Assembly: GCF_000002235.5 (NCBI RefSeq)
Contig: NW_022145597.1
Span: 25,994,423 to 26,058,422, forward strand
Direction of reading: 5' to 3'
Source: Strongylocentrotus purpuratus
Lineage: Eukaryota > Echinodermata > Echinoidea > Camarodonta > Strongylocentrotidae
Length of the DNA stretch: 64,000 nucleotides
Each line of letters begins with the position of its first letter. The stretch's first letter is position 1. The position numbers and the translations under genes were made by a program. This document shows, piece after piece, positions 13,902-26,239 of this stretch. The notes under the pieces were generated by a model. That model was not told the DNA's origin and did no database searches. It worked only from the letters and a program-made list of their open reading frames with translations.

Positions 13902-14283
13902 AGGCATCGTTTAACAATGTTAAATATGAGATGCACTGCCCTACGTTATATCAGTGTCTGTGATATGGTGTAGTATTGGAGCAATAAACAAATTGCGCTT
14001 CAAAATGACCATGAAGTGCCTCCAAAAAGTAAAAATCTTTTAGTGACCGGTTTTATCATACTCATTTGTCCCAATAGACTGTAGTGTCATAAAAATCGTT
14101 AGGAAAACGAATTATTAAATTTCGATTTCCAATCATTAATATCTTGATAATCAGACAGGTGATCGGCTTGTATTAAATCATGGGGTTTCTGACTGATCTA
14201 AAGGTTTAAAATTATCATTGCAGCATGAGCTAAATCCAGGATTTCGTTTCAGAATCTGAGACAAATTAAGTTACCCAATCCCT
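13902..14283. mobile_element. TTAA-flanked element, family A copy 1 (382 bp)
   Basis: Bounded by TTAA at 13898-13901 and 14284-14287. Ends AGGCATCGTTTAAC / GTTACCCAATCCCT, an imperfect inverted repeat. Its interior closely matches 35803-36219. Non-coding. Confidence 0.75.
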
Positions 14284-14724
14284 TTAAAACATGAAAACTT
14301 TAAACAAAATAGAGTCCGAGTAAACTTAAAGACTTCGACACTTTGCTCCATGTATAGAATCATTTTCTGAAAGATTTGGAATAGAAAATTGTTGGAAACT
14401 ACGAAAAAATCTTCCGATACTCTGACATTTACTGTTTTCATGATTTTGATATAATTCAGCCTTAGACGTTGTTCCTGTTTAGATTATTCTCAGTTATTTT
14501 GGTAAAAACTAACCTTCACTTAAACTATTGATGAACCAATCTGGCTCATTTATTTAAAAATATCTACATTAAAAAGCGAGGACAGAATGTTACATTTGAC
14601 ATTTAATAACTTATAACATGTCATATGTAAACCTTATAAATGATCAAGCCGTTTTTTTATTAATGAAGAACGTATGGAATGGCAAAATGGAAAAGAAAAA
14701 CACCAAGAAAGAGTGAGACAGAAA

Positions 14725-14786
14725 TAGAGAGAGAGAGAGGGAGAGAGAGAGAAAGAGAGAGAGAGAGAGATAGACAGAGGGAGAGA

Positions 14787-14849
<63 letters not shown>
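14725..14849. repeat. (GA)n microsatellite
   Basis: Interrupted GA tract. Apparent reading frames on both strands are low-complexity artefacts. Confidence 0.95.
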
Positions 14850-14851
<2 letters not shown>

Positions 14852-16290
14852 GGAAAAAGATAGAAAATGGGAAAGTGAAAACAAATGTAATTTGACACAA
14901 ATTTTGACACAATCCCTCCTAAACCCCCAACCCCGGCTACATTATATACACTCACCTGAATGCATCTAATAAGACACGCATACAACTAACCCCCCTATAA
15001 CTAAACCCATTCTACGCCCCTGCCAAATCATGCTTTTGCAATAACTTGAAATGTTTTTTTAAACTTTACCATGGGTACGGGGAGCACAGGAGGTATTTGC
15101 CTCCTCCATATAAATAAAATGGCAAAAGGAAAAGAAAAGGGGAATAAACGGGGAGGCGGAAATCGAACGTGAACTGTAGGCGCGACAAACCCCTCTTAGC
15201 CACCTTCTCGTTAATGTTGGGCCTCTTAAAGTCGTGTATTGAATAAGACCGGTGCCCTTATGACCCCCCCCCCCCACCGAAGCCTCAATGTCTGGAACTG
15301 ACGCTACGCCACTAGTACATGATGCCCTCTTCGTTTTTTTTAAAGAACCTTCCTGTGAAATTCTTAAAAGGTAGAATAAACTTATTTTTATTCTTTGAAG
15401 TAGAAATAATGATATTACCATAAGTTCCTCACTTAAATTTATTGGTCTTGTTTATTTGCTGAAACTATTGTCCTTTTTCTTTGGTATGTTCAAGGGTAGT
15501 GCCCCAAGTTTTTTAACAATACAATAAGGGCATTCACTTATCATGGCCTAACACATGCGGAGACAGAATTGTAGAAGCGGAGTTTGTAAAAATCTGTTAT
15601 GCAAAAATCGATCGTCACTGATGTTCTTAAGGGAATTTATCGTATCATTTTTCCAGTTTGACGATTTATGGCGGCTGAACTGTTGTGGATGCGAGTGCCA
15701 TGAGGCCAAACACAAGGTAACACGTCTGTAAATACCTGCTTAGTGTAGGAAGTAAAGGTCCAGAGGGAAAACTTGGATGGCTGCATTACTGCCCCTCCCC
15801 CTTTTTACCCTCCTTTCACCCACCAACCTCTCCTTTGCCCTTTGGAGAGGTAATGTCATAAGCATAAGTACATCTGTTGCTCTTTTTATTCATGATATTG
15901 GGTTCTTGTTGTATGACTTCTTTCGCAATCATTCAAATTAAAGAGAGAGAGAGTGGTATAAAGACAGACAGAGAGACACATAGACATACGGAGGAATGGG
16001 TTAATGTCTAACACAAGATGGCGCTGGTTGTGATTGGGGAGCAGAGCCAACTTGGTGTCGGTAGTCCACAACGGTTTGTTTGTGTGTTCTTGTCCAACAA
16101 AACATTATTCACCATATTTTGCCCAACTCAAACTCAAACCGAATTTCGATTTGATTTGATATTTATTTCTGCATGTTTCCAAATATAATAACTAAATAAC
16201 AAAGAACATATGGACGTAAGGTATTATAGAAAATATACAAACAATGATAACTTCATGTCAAAATGTTTGATAACATATAATATAAATTTA
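14850..16290. other. Intergenic, possible degenerate repeats
   Basis: Contains a poly-C run near 15267 and text such as TGGAACTGACGCTACGCCAC that looks repeat-derived. No family could be named and no gene is supported. Confidence 0.4.
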
Positions 16291-16295
16291 AAGTA

Positions 16296-17228
16296 CACTG
16301 TCGCTCATAAAGGTGGAATATTTTTTTTAAATTCCAATTTATGGAATTATTTTAAAAATAATTTAAAAATAATAGATCTAGATAATAGTATACATTCTCA
16401 GATTTTATTGAATAATGATTTGCCAATGTGTGTTTTGCGTGACTGCTAAAGCATGTGTATGCTACTATGCTTATCAACTAGGGGACCTATGCCCTTAAGT
16501 CATAAATGACAGTAATGAGGATTAATGCCCCACAAAAGGGCACTAATATAGCACATCGACCCGGTTTTGATCCTGGGGCCTCACAGTTACGAGGCCATTG
16601 CTTTGTCACTGAATCATGACTGTACGCAGCGGGGGCTAGGGTAGGGGGCAGTTTCCATAAATTTAAAAAAAAAAAAAAAAATGCAATAAATTTTCAATAA
16701 TTTATTGCATTTAACCCCGGTGCCTAACATAAAAAAAATGTATGTGTGCCCATGTCTTGAGCCATAATGCATGGCCGTCCAGAGGATTTTTTTATGTTGG
16801 GGACCGGGGTACAATGCAATAAATTATTGAAAATTTATTGCATTTTCTGTGTTTTTTTTTAATTTATGGAAACTGCCCCCTACCCTAGCCCCCGCTTCGT
16901 ACAGTCATGGTTCAGTGACAAAACAATGGCCTCGTAACTGTGAGGCCCCAGGATCAAAACCGTGTCGAAGTGCTATATTATTGCCCTTTTGTGGGGCATT
17001 GATCCTCATTACTGTCATTTATGACTTCAGAGCGTAGGTCCTCTAGTTAATAAGCATAATAGCATACACGTGCTTTAACAGTTCCGCAAAACACACATTG
17101 GCAAGTTATTATTCAATAAAATCTGAGAATGTATACTATTATCTATATCTATTATTTTTAAATAATTTTTAAAATAATTCCATAAATTGGGGTAAAACTA
17201 AAATATTCCACCTTTATGAGCGACAGTG
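16296..17228. mobile_element. Foldback Tc1/mariner-type element (933 bp, arms about 430-450 bp)
   Basis: Starts CACTGTCGCTCATAAAGG and ends with its reverse complement, flanked by TA at 16294-16295 and 17229-17230. The two arms pair over almost their whole length, with about 50-100 bp of loop near 16720-16800; next to the loop lie two AATAAATTATTG-type short hairpins. No transposase reading frame. TA duplication and terminal CACTG fit the Tc1/mariner group. Confidence 0.85.
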
Positions 17229-17229
17229 T

Positions 17230-17684
17230 ATTATCCGAACTATCTGTGAAAAAAGTGCAAAATACCGCAATCATAAGCGATGCTCGACAAGGATGGCGGC
17301 CTAAAAAAAAACTTTAAGTAAAAATTAAAATGTAAATGTGTTTAAACGATCTTTGTGTATGAGTTTGGGAGTGTGTCGTGTGAGAGTATATATTATGTGT
17401 GTGTGTTTGGCAAAAATGTCCGGGAAGCGAATATTTTAGTCAGGTATTTAAAAAAAGAAATTTGAAAAAAATAGGGAAAGGGGAATAGAGATGGACAGTG
17501 AAAGAGAAAGATTAAAGTGAGAGAAGGAGAGAGAAAAAAAAAGGGAAAGGGGGAGTAGAGATGGACAGTGAAAGAGAAAGATAAAGTCAGAGAAGGACAG
17601 AGAGAGAGAGATGGAGAGAGAACGAGAGAGAGAGAGAGAGAGAGAGGGAGAGGGGTGATGGAGGAAGGGAGAGAGAAAAAGAGG

Positions 17685-17727
<43 letters not shown>

Positions 17728-19470
17728 GGGAGGAATAAATGAATAAATGAAAGAGGGGCGAAATTCAAAGAAGTAAAGAATATAAGGATTGGAAATGCAA
17801 ATCCGTCCGAAGAACTCATACTCACAGATCAACCTAGAATCAATAGTGATGCTAATACTATGATCATAACTGAACGAGCATCAAACACTTTAACATGAAA
17901 CAAGAAATTATTCAGAAAAGCATTATAATATCTTACTTATAAATACATTATTTATTACAATTGATTATTGGATATAATATAAACAATGAACGTACGATTG
18001 TATTGCTTACTACTAAAGGATTTCAATATAGATGTTTTTTCTGCAACACCCCTGGTCATTATCTAAGTCACCTGCTCGGGTAATCTTTATTAATGGATCC
18101 ATCATGCATACATATACTGAAGCTAGGTCTGGCAAGCCTCTGGCATGTTTTGTAGTTTTCAAGAGAAATTATTGTTCAAGGAACATGCAATAATATTAGA
18201 AAACAAGTCTATTAAAACAAGAAAGTTGTGAGAATTGTAATGTTTGAATATAAACAGAAAGTGTAATGTTCGACACAAGATTGCTATTGAGCACTAAAAA
18301 TAGAAAATGTATTCTTCATTGTTTATCTACAACATGTAGGAGACAATCACACGCTTCATAAAATAGCTGGATTACCTGTTAACATATAAATATATACCAT
18401 ATGCATCTCCAAAATTGAAATTGACGTAACGATAAGGATGTTCAAAGGATATCGTACAAATAAAGTAGGAAATGTATAAATGAGTTAGAACATCGATCTA
18501 CCTATTCAATTTTTTTTAATCATCTATCCTCCACCTTCTTCTATCTTCAGACAAATTTGAATCGAGTTAGAGTGAGATCAAAGCTGGCGCTCTTCAAATC
18601 TTTGTCTGCGGCCAAATTGATCAACGCCGAGCTTCTTTATTATATATTACACAATATGGGCCAATGACTGGTGCTTATTTTTTGTTAAAGTACATTCTTA
18701 AACGTTCTTTAAGGAATACTCCTTCATATGGTTTTAAATATCCCTTGCATGGCATAACCCCTCCCCTAAAAAAATCATTAAAACAAGTTAAATGCATATA
18801 TAAAAAATATTAACAAATAGATATACGTTCACGAATTCGAGTTGATTACAGTATAGTAATAGGCCTATTATAATACTGATATCTTACGATTAAAAGTGAG
18901 TGGCCAATTTACTCAAATAAAATAAAAACCGATGAAAATACCTTTTGTCGCTTATATAAATATATAAATATATCTTTAACAAACTTACTAAAATCTAGAA
19001 CATTTTCAGTTTCGTCTACCATTTAGAATAATACTCCTAATAAGCTTCTTTCACAACTTTAAAAGAACAATTTAAGAAAAAAAGGAAATCGTAGGGTGAT
19101 ATATTTGTATGTTTTATTCATTTACTTATTATTCTTTTTATATTTTTCTTCTTCGTTTAAAAAAAAATATTTTTCTCCTTTTTCTTTCCTTCTTATTTTA
19201 TGATCATCTCCAAATTTCTCCTTCTCCTTCTTCTTCTTCCCTTCCTCCTACTTCTCCTCCATCTCCTCGTCTTCTTATTTCTATTCTTGTCCTTATACTT
19301 GTTTCATCTTCTTTTTCTGCTTCCTCTCCTTCTTCATCTCCATGTTTATCATGTTCTTGTTCTATTCCTTCTTCGTCAGCATATCAACTTGCCTTTGGTG
19401 TACTCTCATAGTATCACGTGATGTGGGCCATTGTTTCTGGAGAATGATATACACACACTTCTTCAAGCGA
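17230..19470. other. Intergenic between convergent genes
   Basis: Holds a GA microsatellite (about 17510-17730) and a pyrimidine-rich stretch (19110-19390) that gives spurious Ser/Leu frames. It probably includes the SLC2A-like 3' UTR at its right end. Nothing else recognised. Confidence 0.5.
17580..17725. repeat. (GA)n microsatellite
   Basis: Interrupted GA/GGA tract. Confidence 0.95.
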
Positions 19471-19471
19471 A

Positions 19472-19477
19472 TTTATT
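19472..19477 (-). terminator. AATAAA overlapping the SLC2A-like stop codon
   Basis: Minus-strand TGAATAAA: the hexamer begins with the last base of TGA. Further minus-strand AATAAA copies lie lower down near 19110-19200, so the real cleavage site is unknown. Confidence 0.35.
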
Positions 19478-19674
19478 CACGATTTTTGTAAAGGAAGGTC
19501 TCCATGTAATCTTGTGAGTGGATCTTTATTTTCAAACGTTGGTTTCTTTGTGAAACCACAGGCAATTTCTTCAAATGTTTTGTTTCTAGTTTCCGGCAGC
19601 TCAAACCAGAAATATATCAATATCAAACCAAGGCTCCCTGCGAAGAGTAAAAAACAATATGGGCCGAGAGCATC
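19477..19674 (-). CDS. SLC2A-like terminal coding exon 12 (helix 12, C tail)
   Basis: DALGPYCFLLFAGSLGLILI (helix 12), then FELPETRNKTFEEI, the hallmark PET.(N)KT.EEI motif, and a 30-residue cytoplasmic tail ending PLQKS and TGA. The acceptor TTTTTTTTTACAG is strong. Confidence 0.93.
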   Translation of the reverse strand, partial: DALGPYCFLLFAGSLGLILIYFWFELPETRNKTFEEIACGFTKKPTFENKDPLTRLHGDLPLQKS

Positions 19675-22600
19675 CTGTAAAAAAAAAGAGACAAATTTTT
19701 AAACACAAAACAAGAACAATTCATGGTCACATCAAAACCACTTTCATTATTAATAACTATCCAAGGATACACCCATAAAACATAATATAACAAAGAAGTT
19801 TTCTAAACATATGTTAACTATTAATGATTCTGGCTTATGGCAAAATTAAAAGACATAAATAACGTGAATTTCGGTTGAAATATTGCTCACATGTCGAATT
19901 TCACTACAAATGAAAAGAGCCCCACCACCGTTCATTTACTGCTTTAGATACAGATTGTCAAGCAACGATTTATAGCACGAAAATCAAGTTTTTGTAATGT
20001 ATTGTATATAAATCGTCAAAATATCAAGAGCAAAATTATTCACTTTGTTTATCATTAATACCCGTGCCCCCCATATTGCTCCGGTTGTCTCCTTTTCGCT
20101 TGCTGGATCATTAACGTAGCTAGTTCGACGGCACTTCCAAACTAGAATGTTCCACTATGTTGCAGGGTGTATGCCATTGGGTGAACCGGGTGTGCGGAAT
20201 GGTGTGTTGGGGAGGGGAAGTGAGAGTGTTCGTGTGTGTGGTAATTGTATGTGTGTGAACAATTAAAGATTAATAATGACAGATGGCTAATCATAAATCT
20301 ACGATGAGGATTGACGAGGAAACTGTCGATCTACATCACAGTCCACAGATAAATGTGCCTTGAATGTATAAAGCAGACGACAATCGGCGGATTAACGACA
20401 CTTGGTAGTGATTTTGTATGTGAGATTGCTTTGTTAAAATATAAAATGCAAGAACATTTTCCATATCTTTTAACTATCATTGATATCTGATAATTAAACA
20501 GTTATTAAAATTAACCTACCAAACTACAAAATACAATGAAATACTTGACTGAAAGTAGGGGAGTTTGAAGTGGTGCACAATTGTACCCCTCTGTAAATAA
20601 TCGAATAGTCCATGGCGATCATGAATATTCATTTTTTTGCTTACCTCGGCAAAAAGCTTGCCTATACTAAATTGAAAAATTACGGTGGGGAGTTGGCTGA
20701 AATGGACATAATGAACTGATCAGAACTGATCTATGATAATTCATGCTTGTTATCCTTCGTGTGCTTGAGCTATAACCTTACAATCGCGTGGCAAATTGCG
20801 TCCAAAGTTCGACTTGTTTCACATGTGTTATATAGGCAATGGCGAGCTAGCGACCTATTTTGACCAAATTAGGGTGGGTGAACTTTCAAAAGTCAATGGG
20901 ACATGAGGATTCCAATGAAAGAGCTAGTGTCAACGTACGTCGGGTGGATGTGCTTTGCGTTTAAACAAAATATGAATTTTTAAAGTTTTTTTTGGTAAAA
21001 GTCCATAGGCTAACATGTTAGGCTACTGGACTCTGGCGATAGGGGGCGTTGCCCAATGAGACTACTCGGAGCCATATGCCAACCCCGTGCGCCCTCCCCC
21101 CGTCCTCCTGTATATTAAACATAATTATATTATGGGTTTCTATCGCTTGTTGCTTAACACATCGACGATGAATCTAAACACTTTAAAGATATAGTATCCC
21201 GGTCATGGGAAATAAGGCTTGCCCGCACACAATGTATGCACATTATCCACTCTCTGGGGAGTATCTTGCAATGCAGAGCAAACTACAATGAATTTTGCAT
21301 CCTCAGCGTACCGAGCTGGGATTTAAAACCTGAAGCCCTTGATTCAGAGTTAAGTGAATGAACCGCTATATAACGACACCTCCACCAGATACGTCACTGT
21401 AGCCCAACTTACTTGCAGAGTTGGGAAGAGCATTCCCACCAAGAAGTTCATCGTCCAATAGACCTGTGATCCAAACGCCATGGCCGAGCTCCGGGGACCC
21501 TGAGACCAGATCTCCGTACAAATAACGAATGGAGCCGCACCTTGACGTATTACGGAAGGAGAACAATTATTCATTAAAGACTGTCTACTGTTATATTCTA
21601 TTACCCTTTAAAGAATTGAAATTATTATTATTTTTTTTTTTTGGGGGGGGGGGGGGTGCATCGCCAAAAAAGGGTAAAATTAACGTGTTTTTATACGTTT
21701 TTTTTTCTTCAAGGGGAGGGGGGCCGGGGCCCCTGGATCCGCCACTGCAGTGGCAGTAGTGGTTCTTAATTTTGCGAGCGGGTGAAGTGCGCGAGAAAAA
21801 AAAATCTTTAGTGTGGTAAAATTGTTATTTTGTAATCAAAGCACACTTGATGTTATATAACTTCATGTATGCGGGTACCTCTCCCCTGAATACATGAATG
21901 AAAAATCATTATTATCCGGTCATCTTGATACGAGGATATTCAGGCATTTCATTGCCTCAAAATATCATGTTACTGAATGTTGCAAGCGATCGAAGGGAAC
22001 GAGCGTGGTAAAAATATAAGTTTTATACAAACAAAATATCAGATATAAACGGGCACCTCGCCGTCAAGTAGAAGAATAATCGGGCATCTCGCTGCCAATA
22101 AATGGAGGTATTTAGTCATTTCGTGGCCTGAAATCATCTTTTTCGGTTGTTTCTAAATGTTTCGATCGAGGATATATGCGAGGAGGAAGATATGAAAAAC
22201 TTAACTTAAATTTGTTTCTTCTTCATGAAAACACACAGTGGGTTTTTGTGTTTATGTTTTTGCGAATTAGCGTTATTCTAAAATGAAATATAATATAAAT
22301 AAATCTTTCTCGCGGCACCCCTAGAGATGTTTTGCGGTACCCCAGGATGCCTCGGCACCCCCATTGAAAAACGATGATTTAGATCAGCAACTGATTCAAA
22401 GGAAGACTTTTATAGCTAACAAATGTCCAGTTATTTTGCATTCTAGACAACTGTGGGATTAACGGCTTTAAATCATATCCAACGGTCTTGGGAATTGACG
22501 ACTAATGTTTTGCTAAAGGATATAATTTAGGACATTACCTTGGGTTTCGAATTCGGGACCTTTCTGGGTGTCCATGACTTACCTGGACCGAGACTAACCA

Positions 22601-25600
22601 TGAAGGTATGACAGGCAATCAGTGCAGCGCTTATCCAGGGCAACCACGAATAGTGTGTCTAAAATAGAAGACAACAAGGCCCTGTTTCATAAAACTTGAT
22701 ATCGATAACAAGTTACAAGCTACTGTTATAAGCTACTGAAATCACGGCAGCTGATTGGCTGAAAGCAAAAGTGTCATAAAAATTTAGCAGTTGTCATAGA
22801 TAATAAGTTTCATGAAACGGGCCCCTGATTGCAAACAGTAATTAACAAATTTGAACTGGAAGGCGATGGTCGCCTATGAACAATCTTTGCATTTAGTTAT
22901 TTTCTGTTTCAAGGATAAGAAACTTGTCTATTACCTTTCTTAATGTTGAACCATAACGAACATAACTTCTGAAGACAGTGCAATAGACAATAATTGATAT
23001 TGTACTTGAGTTGATTTCGTGAAAGTCTGTGCAATTGTGTCCCTAATTAACCATGTCTGTCGCTTTCTGATTGAAATGATATATTTACTGATAATTTATA
23101 TGAAATATGATGCAATATCTATTTGCAGTCCAGCATCGTATTGAAATTTAATAAGAAGTTTAACTTAGATTATTCGATGTTTATTTGTTTAAATGAGGAA
23201 CATTAAACAAACAGAAACGTCAAAATTCACTATAATTCATTTTTCTCTTCTAGCTGTTGGAACTGACATAATAAGTTATTAGGAAGCCATCTTGGGTTGG
23301 TGAAATATTAATGGAATCAGTACAATGTAAATAACAGTTAAATGCAATCAAATTAAAAACACGATACATGTAACGCATACAAATTAAATAACTAGATTTG
23401 AAAATAAAGTACAAAAACTTTAGTTTTATTAACAAATTTATAGTGGGAATGTTAAAAGTCTCACCTGAAATTGCATACAAACTGTTAAAGTACACAGGTT
23501 TAGTATACAGACACCAAGCGCTCCCATTATTACAGGCCGTCGACCGAATCTGTCAAAACAGTAACCCTGGGAAAGTTAAAAAAAAAAAAATGGATACAGA
23601 ATACAGAGCAATTCAGCAAAGTCAGTTTTCATCTGTCCAAGTTCAAGGCATTTTCAATTTCCTTCCTTTTTTTTTATCCCGAACGGACGGACGGCTAATC
23701 GTAATTTAACATTTCTCTTTTTGTATTTAAAATTGGGTTAGTTTTAGGCTGGTTCGTTGTCTTTTGCATCGTCATGGATAAGGTTGTTAACCCGTTGTCT
23801 TCAGACGGTCATCAATGCATTTTCTCTTAATTAGTCCTTAATTGTTCTCCTTTTTCGCAATATCCATCCCCTACCTGCAGCAAGCCGAAGATGGCATAAT
23901 CCACGAATTCATACTAGTGTCCCTTTATAGACTAATTCATACCAGCGCCATAATATGCATGTATCTATTACATGTATGGCTCTGATTCGCACGCCCAACC
24001 TTCAAGTTTGGGGATAGCGCCAACTAAAGCATAAATAAAGGGGAAGAATCAAATAATTTTCATCTTCAAAATTCATATCATGTAAAGAGAATTTATATGG
24101 TGGAAATGGTCAAAATTTACTGGTTTAATATTAAAGGTTGAACCACAACAAAAGCTTTAGGGATCGCGCGGCGGTGGAGCTTGTTAACCTTTTCCTTACG
24201 GAAACCGCATGGTCCCTGTTTTAAAACATGAGAGAATGAGAACATTCGGTATTCAAAGGATTAAAAACAAAAATCTGGACGGCTTTCGGCAGATAGTTTG
24301 CAGGCACAAACCCTGGTCAGTCGTAAAAGAGAATCTGCACTATAAGACTACCATAGGCCATGTACTAAAGCTGTTTCTGATATTGACACAACCAGTAGTA
24401 TCTGGACTAGGCTTTTTTTTAAGGCACAATGATTTTTTTGATAAAGTGTCAAATTAGAGTATGTGCTTGCAGACTACTCAGCAGAGGGGGTGTAATTGTC
24501 TTACCGATAATAAATTAACGATTACATTTCCTAATCCCAGCCACACAGTCACAAAACCAATCTGTGTTTCAGTCAGCCCCGTAGCACGAAAAACATCAAC
24601 CAGATAAAACCAGATCTAAATAAAAATCAACAAAATACATGAAGAACACAGTAGGTAGAATAACAGATTGCAATGATAGAAGAGGGCAGCCGGGGGGGGG
24701 GGGTTAAAGGGTAAGCCTATACAATGTTCTCTTCCCTAACTTAGAACCTTTTTTTGGTGGGGGGGGGGGTGGGGTGTCCGATTGTGACTTGGTTAACTAA
24801 GTAAGATGATTTAAACTGTGAATAGGCATACATGTTGGAAAGTATTTAGAACCCGTTTAACCGTTATACTTTTATGATTAAAGAAATTAAGCAAAGAAAA
24901 CTAATATATTTTCACAGGGATTAATTCATTGCAAAAAAACGAGAAAAACAAAAACAAACAAAAACACACACCTCATCATATACTAAATTAAACAAATTCA
25001 CGTTTTCATTTTTGTACTCTGGCACTTTTCCTCTTCACTCTACCTATTTTGTTCCTCATATCCTTCCCGTTTTGGCACCATTTTTCCCGGTCAATACATG
25101 TGTTGTCCATATACCTTCAGCCTAATACACAACATCTGTAATTTCTGCAAACTGTTCAAATAGCTTGAAATGGTCAAAGGGCTATTCCCGTTATCAGGTC
25201 ATCTTTTACCTTGTTTAAATATTGACCGTTCTATGTCCAAAAGGAAATCAAAAGAAAGACGGTTATAGCAACTACTTTGAATATCCTTGTGCGTCATCTA
25301 CTTAGATGTGCCAAGCATGAAAATGACGTGTTACGTAATCCGAACAAGATTTCTATGAAACATACAAAAGGGTTTTGGCATTTCCCTTGATTTAATTTTT
25401 CGAAAATAGTTGCGATCGTGTTAGACTTCATCCTTCTCTTTTTAGTCTTAATATACTCAATATGCTACAGACAGCCAACGGGTTTTTTGTCTCTCTAAAT
25501 TTTAAGCTAAAAAATGACATTCACCTGCTGTTAATAATGATAATAATAGCTAGTTCTTATATAGCGCTTTTCAGGACCGAAGGCCCTCTCAAAGCGCTTT

Positions 25601-26113
25601 ACAAATATATAAATATTATTGACCCGGTCATTGGATTCAGGCTTACCCGCACACAATGTATGAACATTCTCCACTCCCTGTGGAGCATTCAAGCCAGGCG
25701 TCATTTTTACAAGCGCACACTTGCTAATCTAAGCACATTAGCGTTACCGACGGATATTAATCAAGTAGTATTATAAAGTATTCTTTTAGCATCCATCTTT
25801 ACCGCGTTTACACCCGTTAGATGAACACAGCAGTTACAAACGACGGTGAGGAGCAGAGGTTTTCCCCAGTCCGATTGACGTAGTCTCAGCAGGTCCAAGA
25901 TTCCAACCACCTCCTGGGTCTTTTCTCTCGCCCTCTCTTCATCCATGTCGGAGACGTCACGTGATATATCATTTGAAGCTCGTAATCGTCTCAAAGCTGA
26001 GAGAGAAAGAGAGAGAGAGAGAGAGAGGGGGGGGGAGAGATGAGAGAGAAAGAGAAAGAGAGGGAGAGAGGGAGGGAGAGAGAGAGAGTGAAACGAGAGA
26101 AAGGGAGAAAAAA

Positions 26114-26150
<37 letters not shown>

Positions 26151-26192
26151 CATCGGGACAGAGAGGGATTGAGAGAGAGGGAGAGAGATAGG

Positions 26193-26239
<47 letters not shown>

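Larger units (their letters stand above)
22824..25802 (-). other. SLC2A-like introns 7-9 (non-exon parts)
   Basis: Intronic sequence around exons 8 and 9. It contains poly-G runs at about 24691 and 24761 and a dispersed repeat at 25532-25745. No other gene seen. Confidence 0.6.

Noticed and set aside
15059..15421. 120-codon minus-strand frame
   Set aside because: Crosses a poly-C run and repeat-like text; no domain seen.
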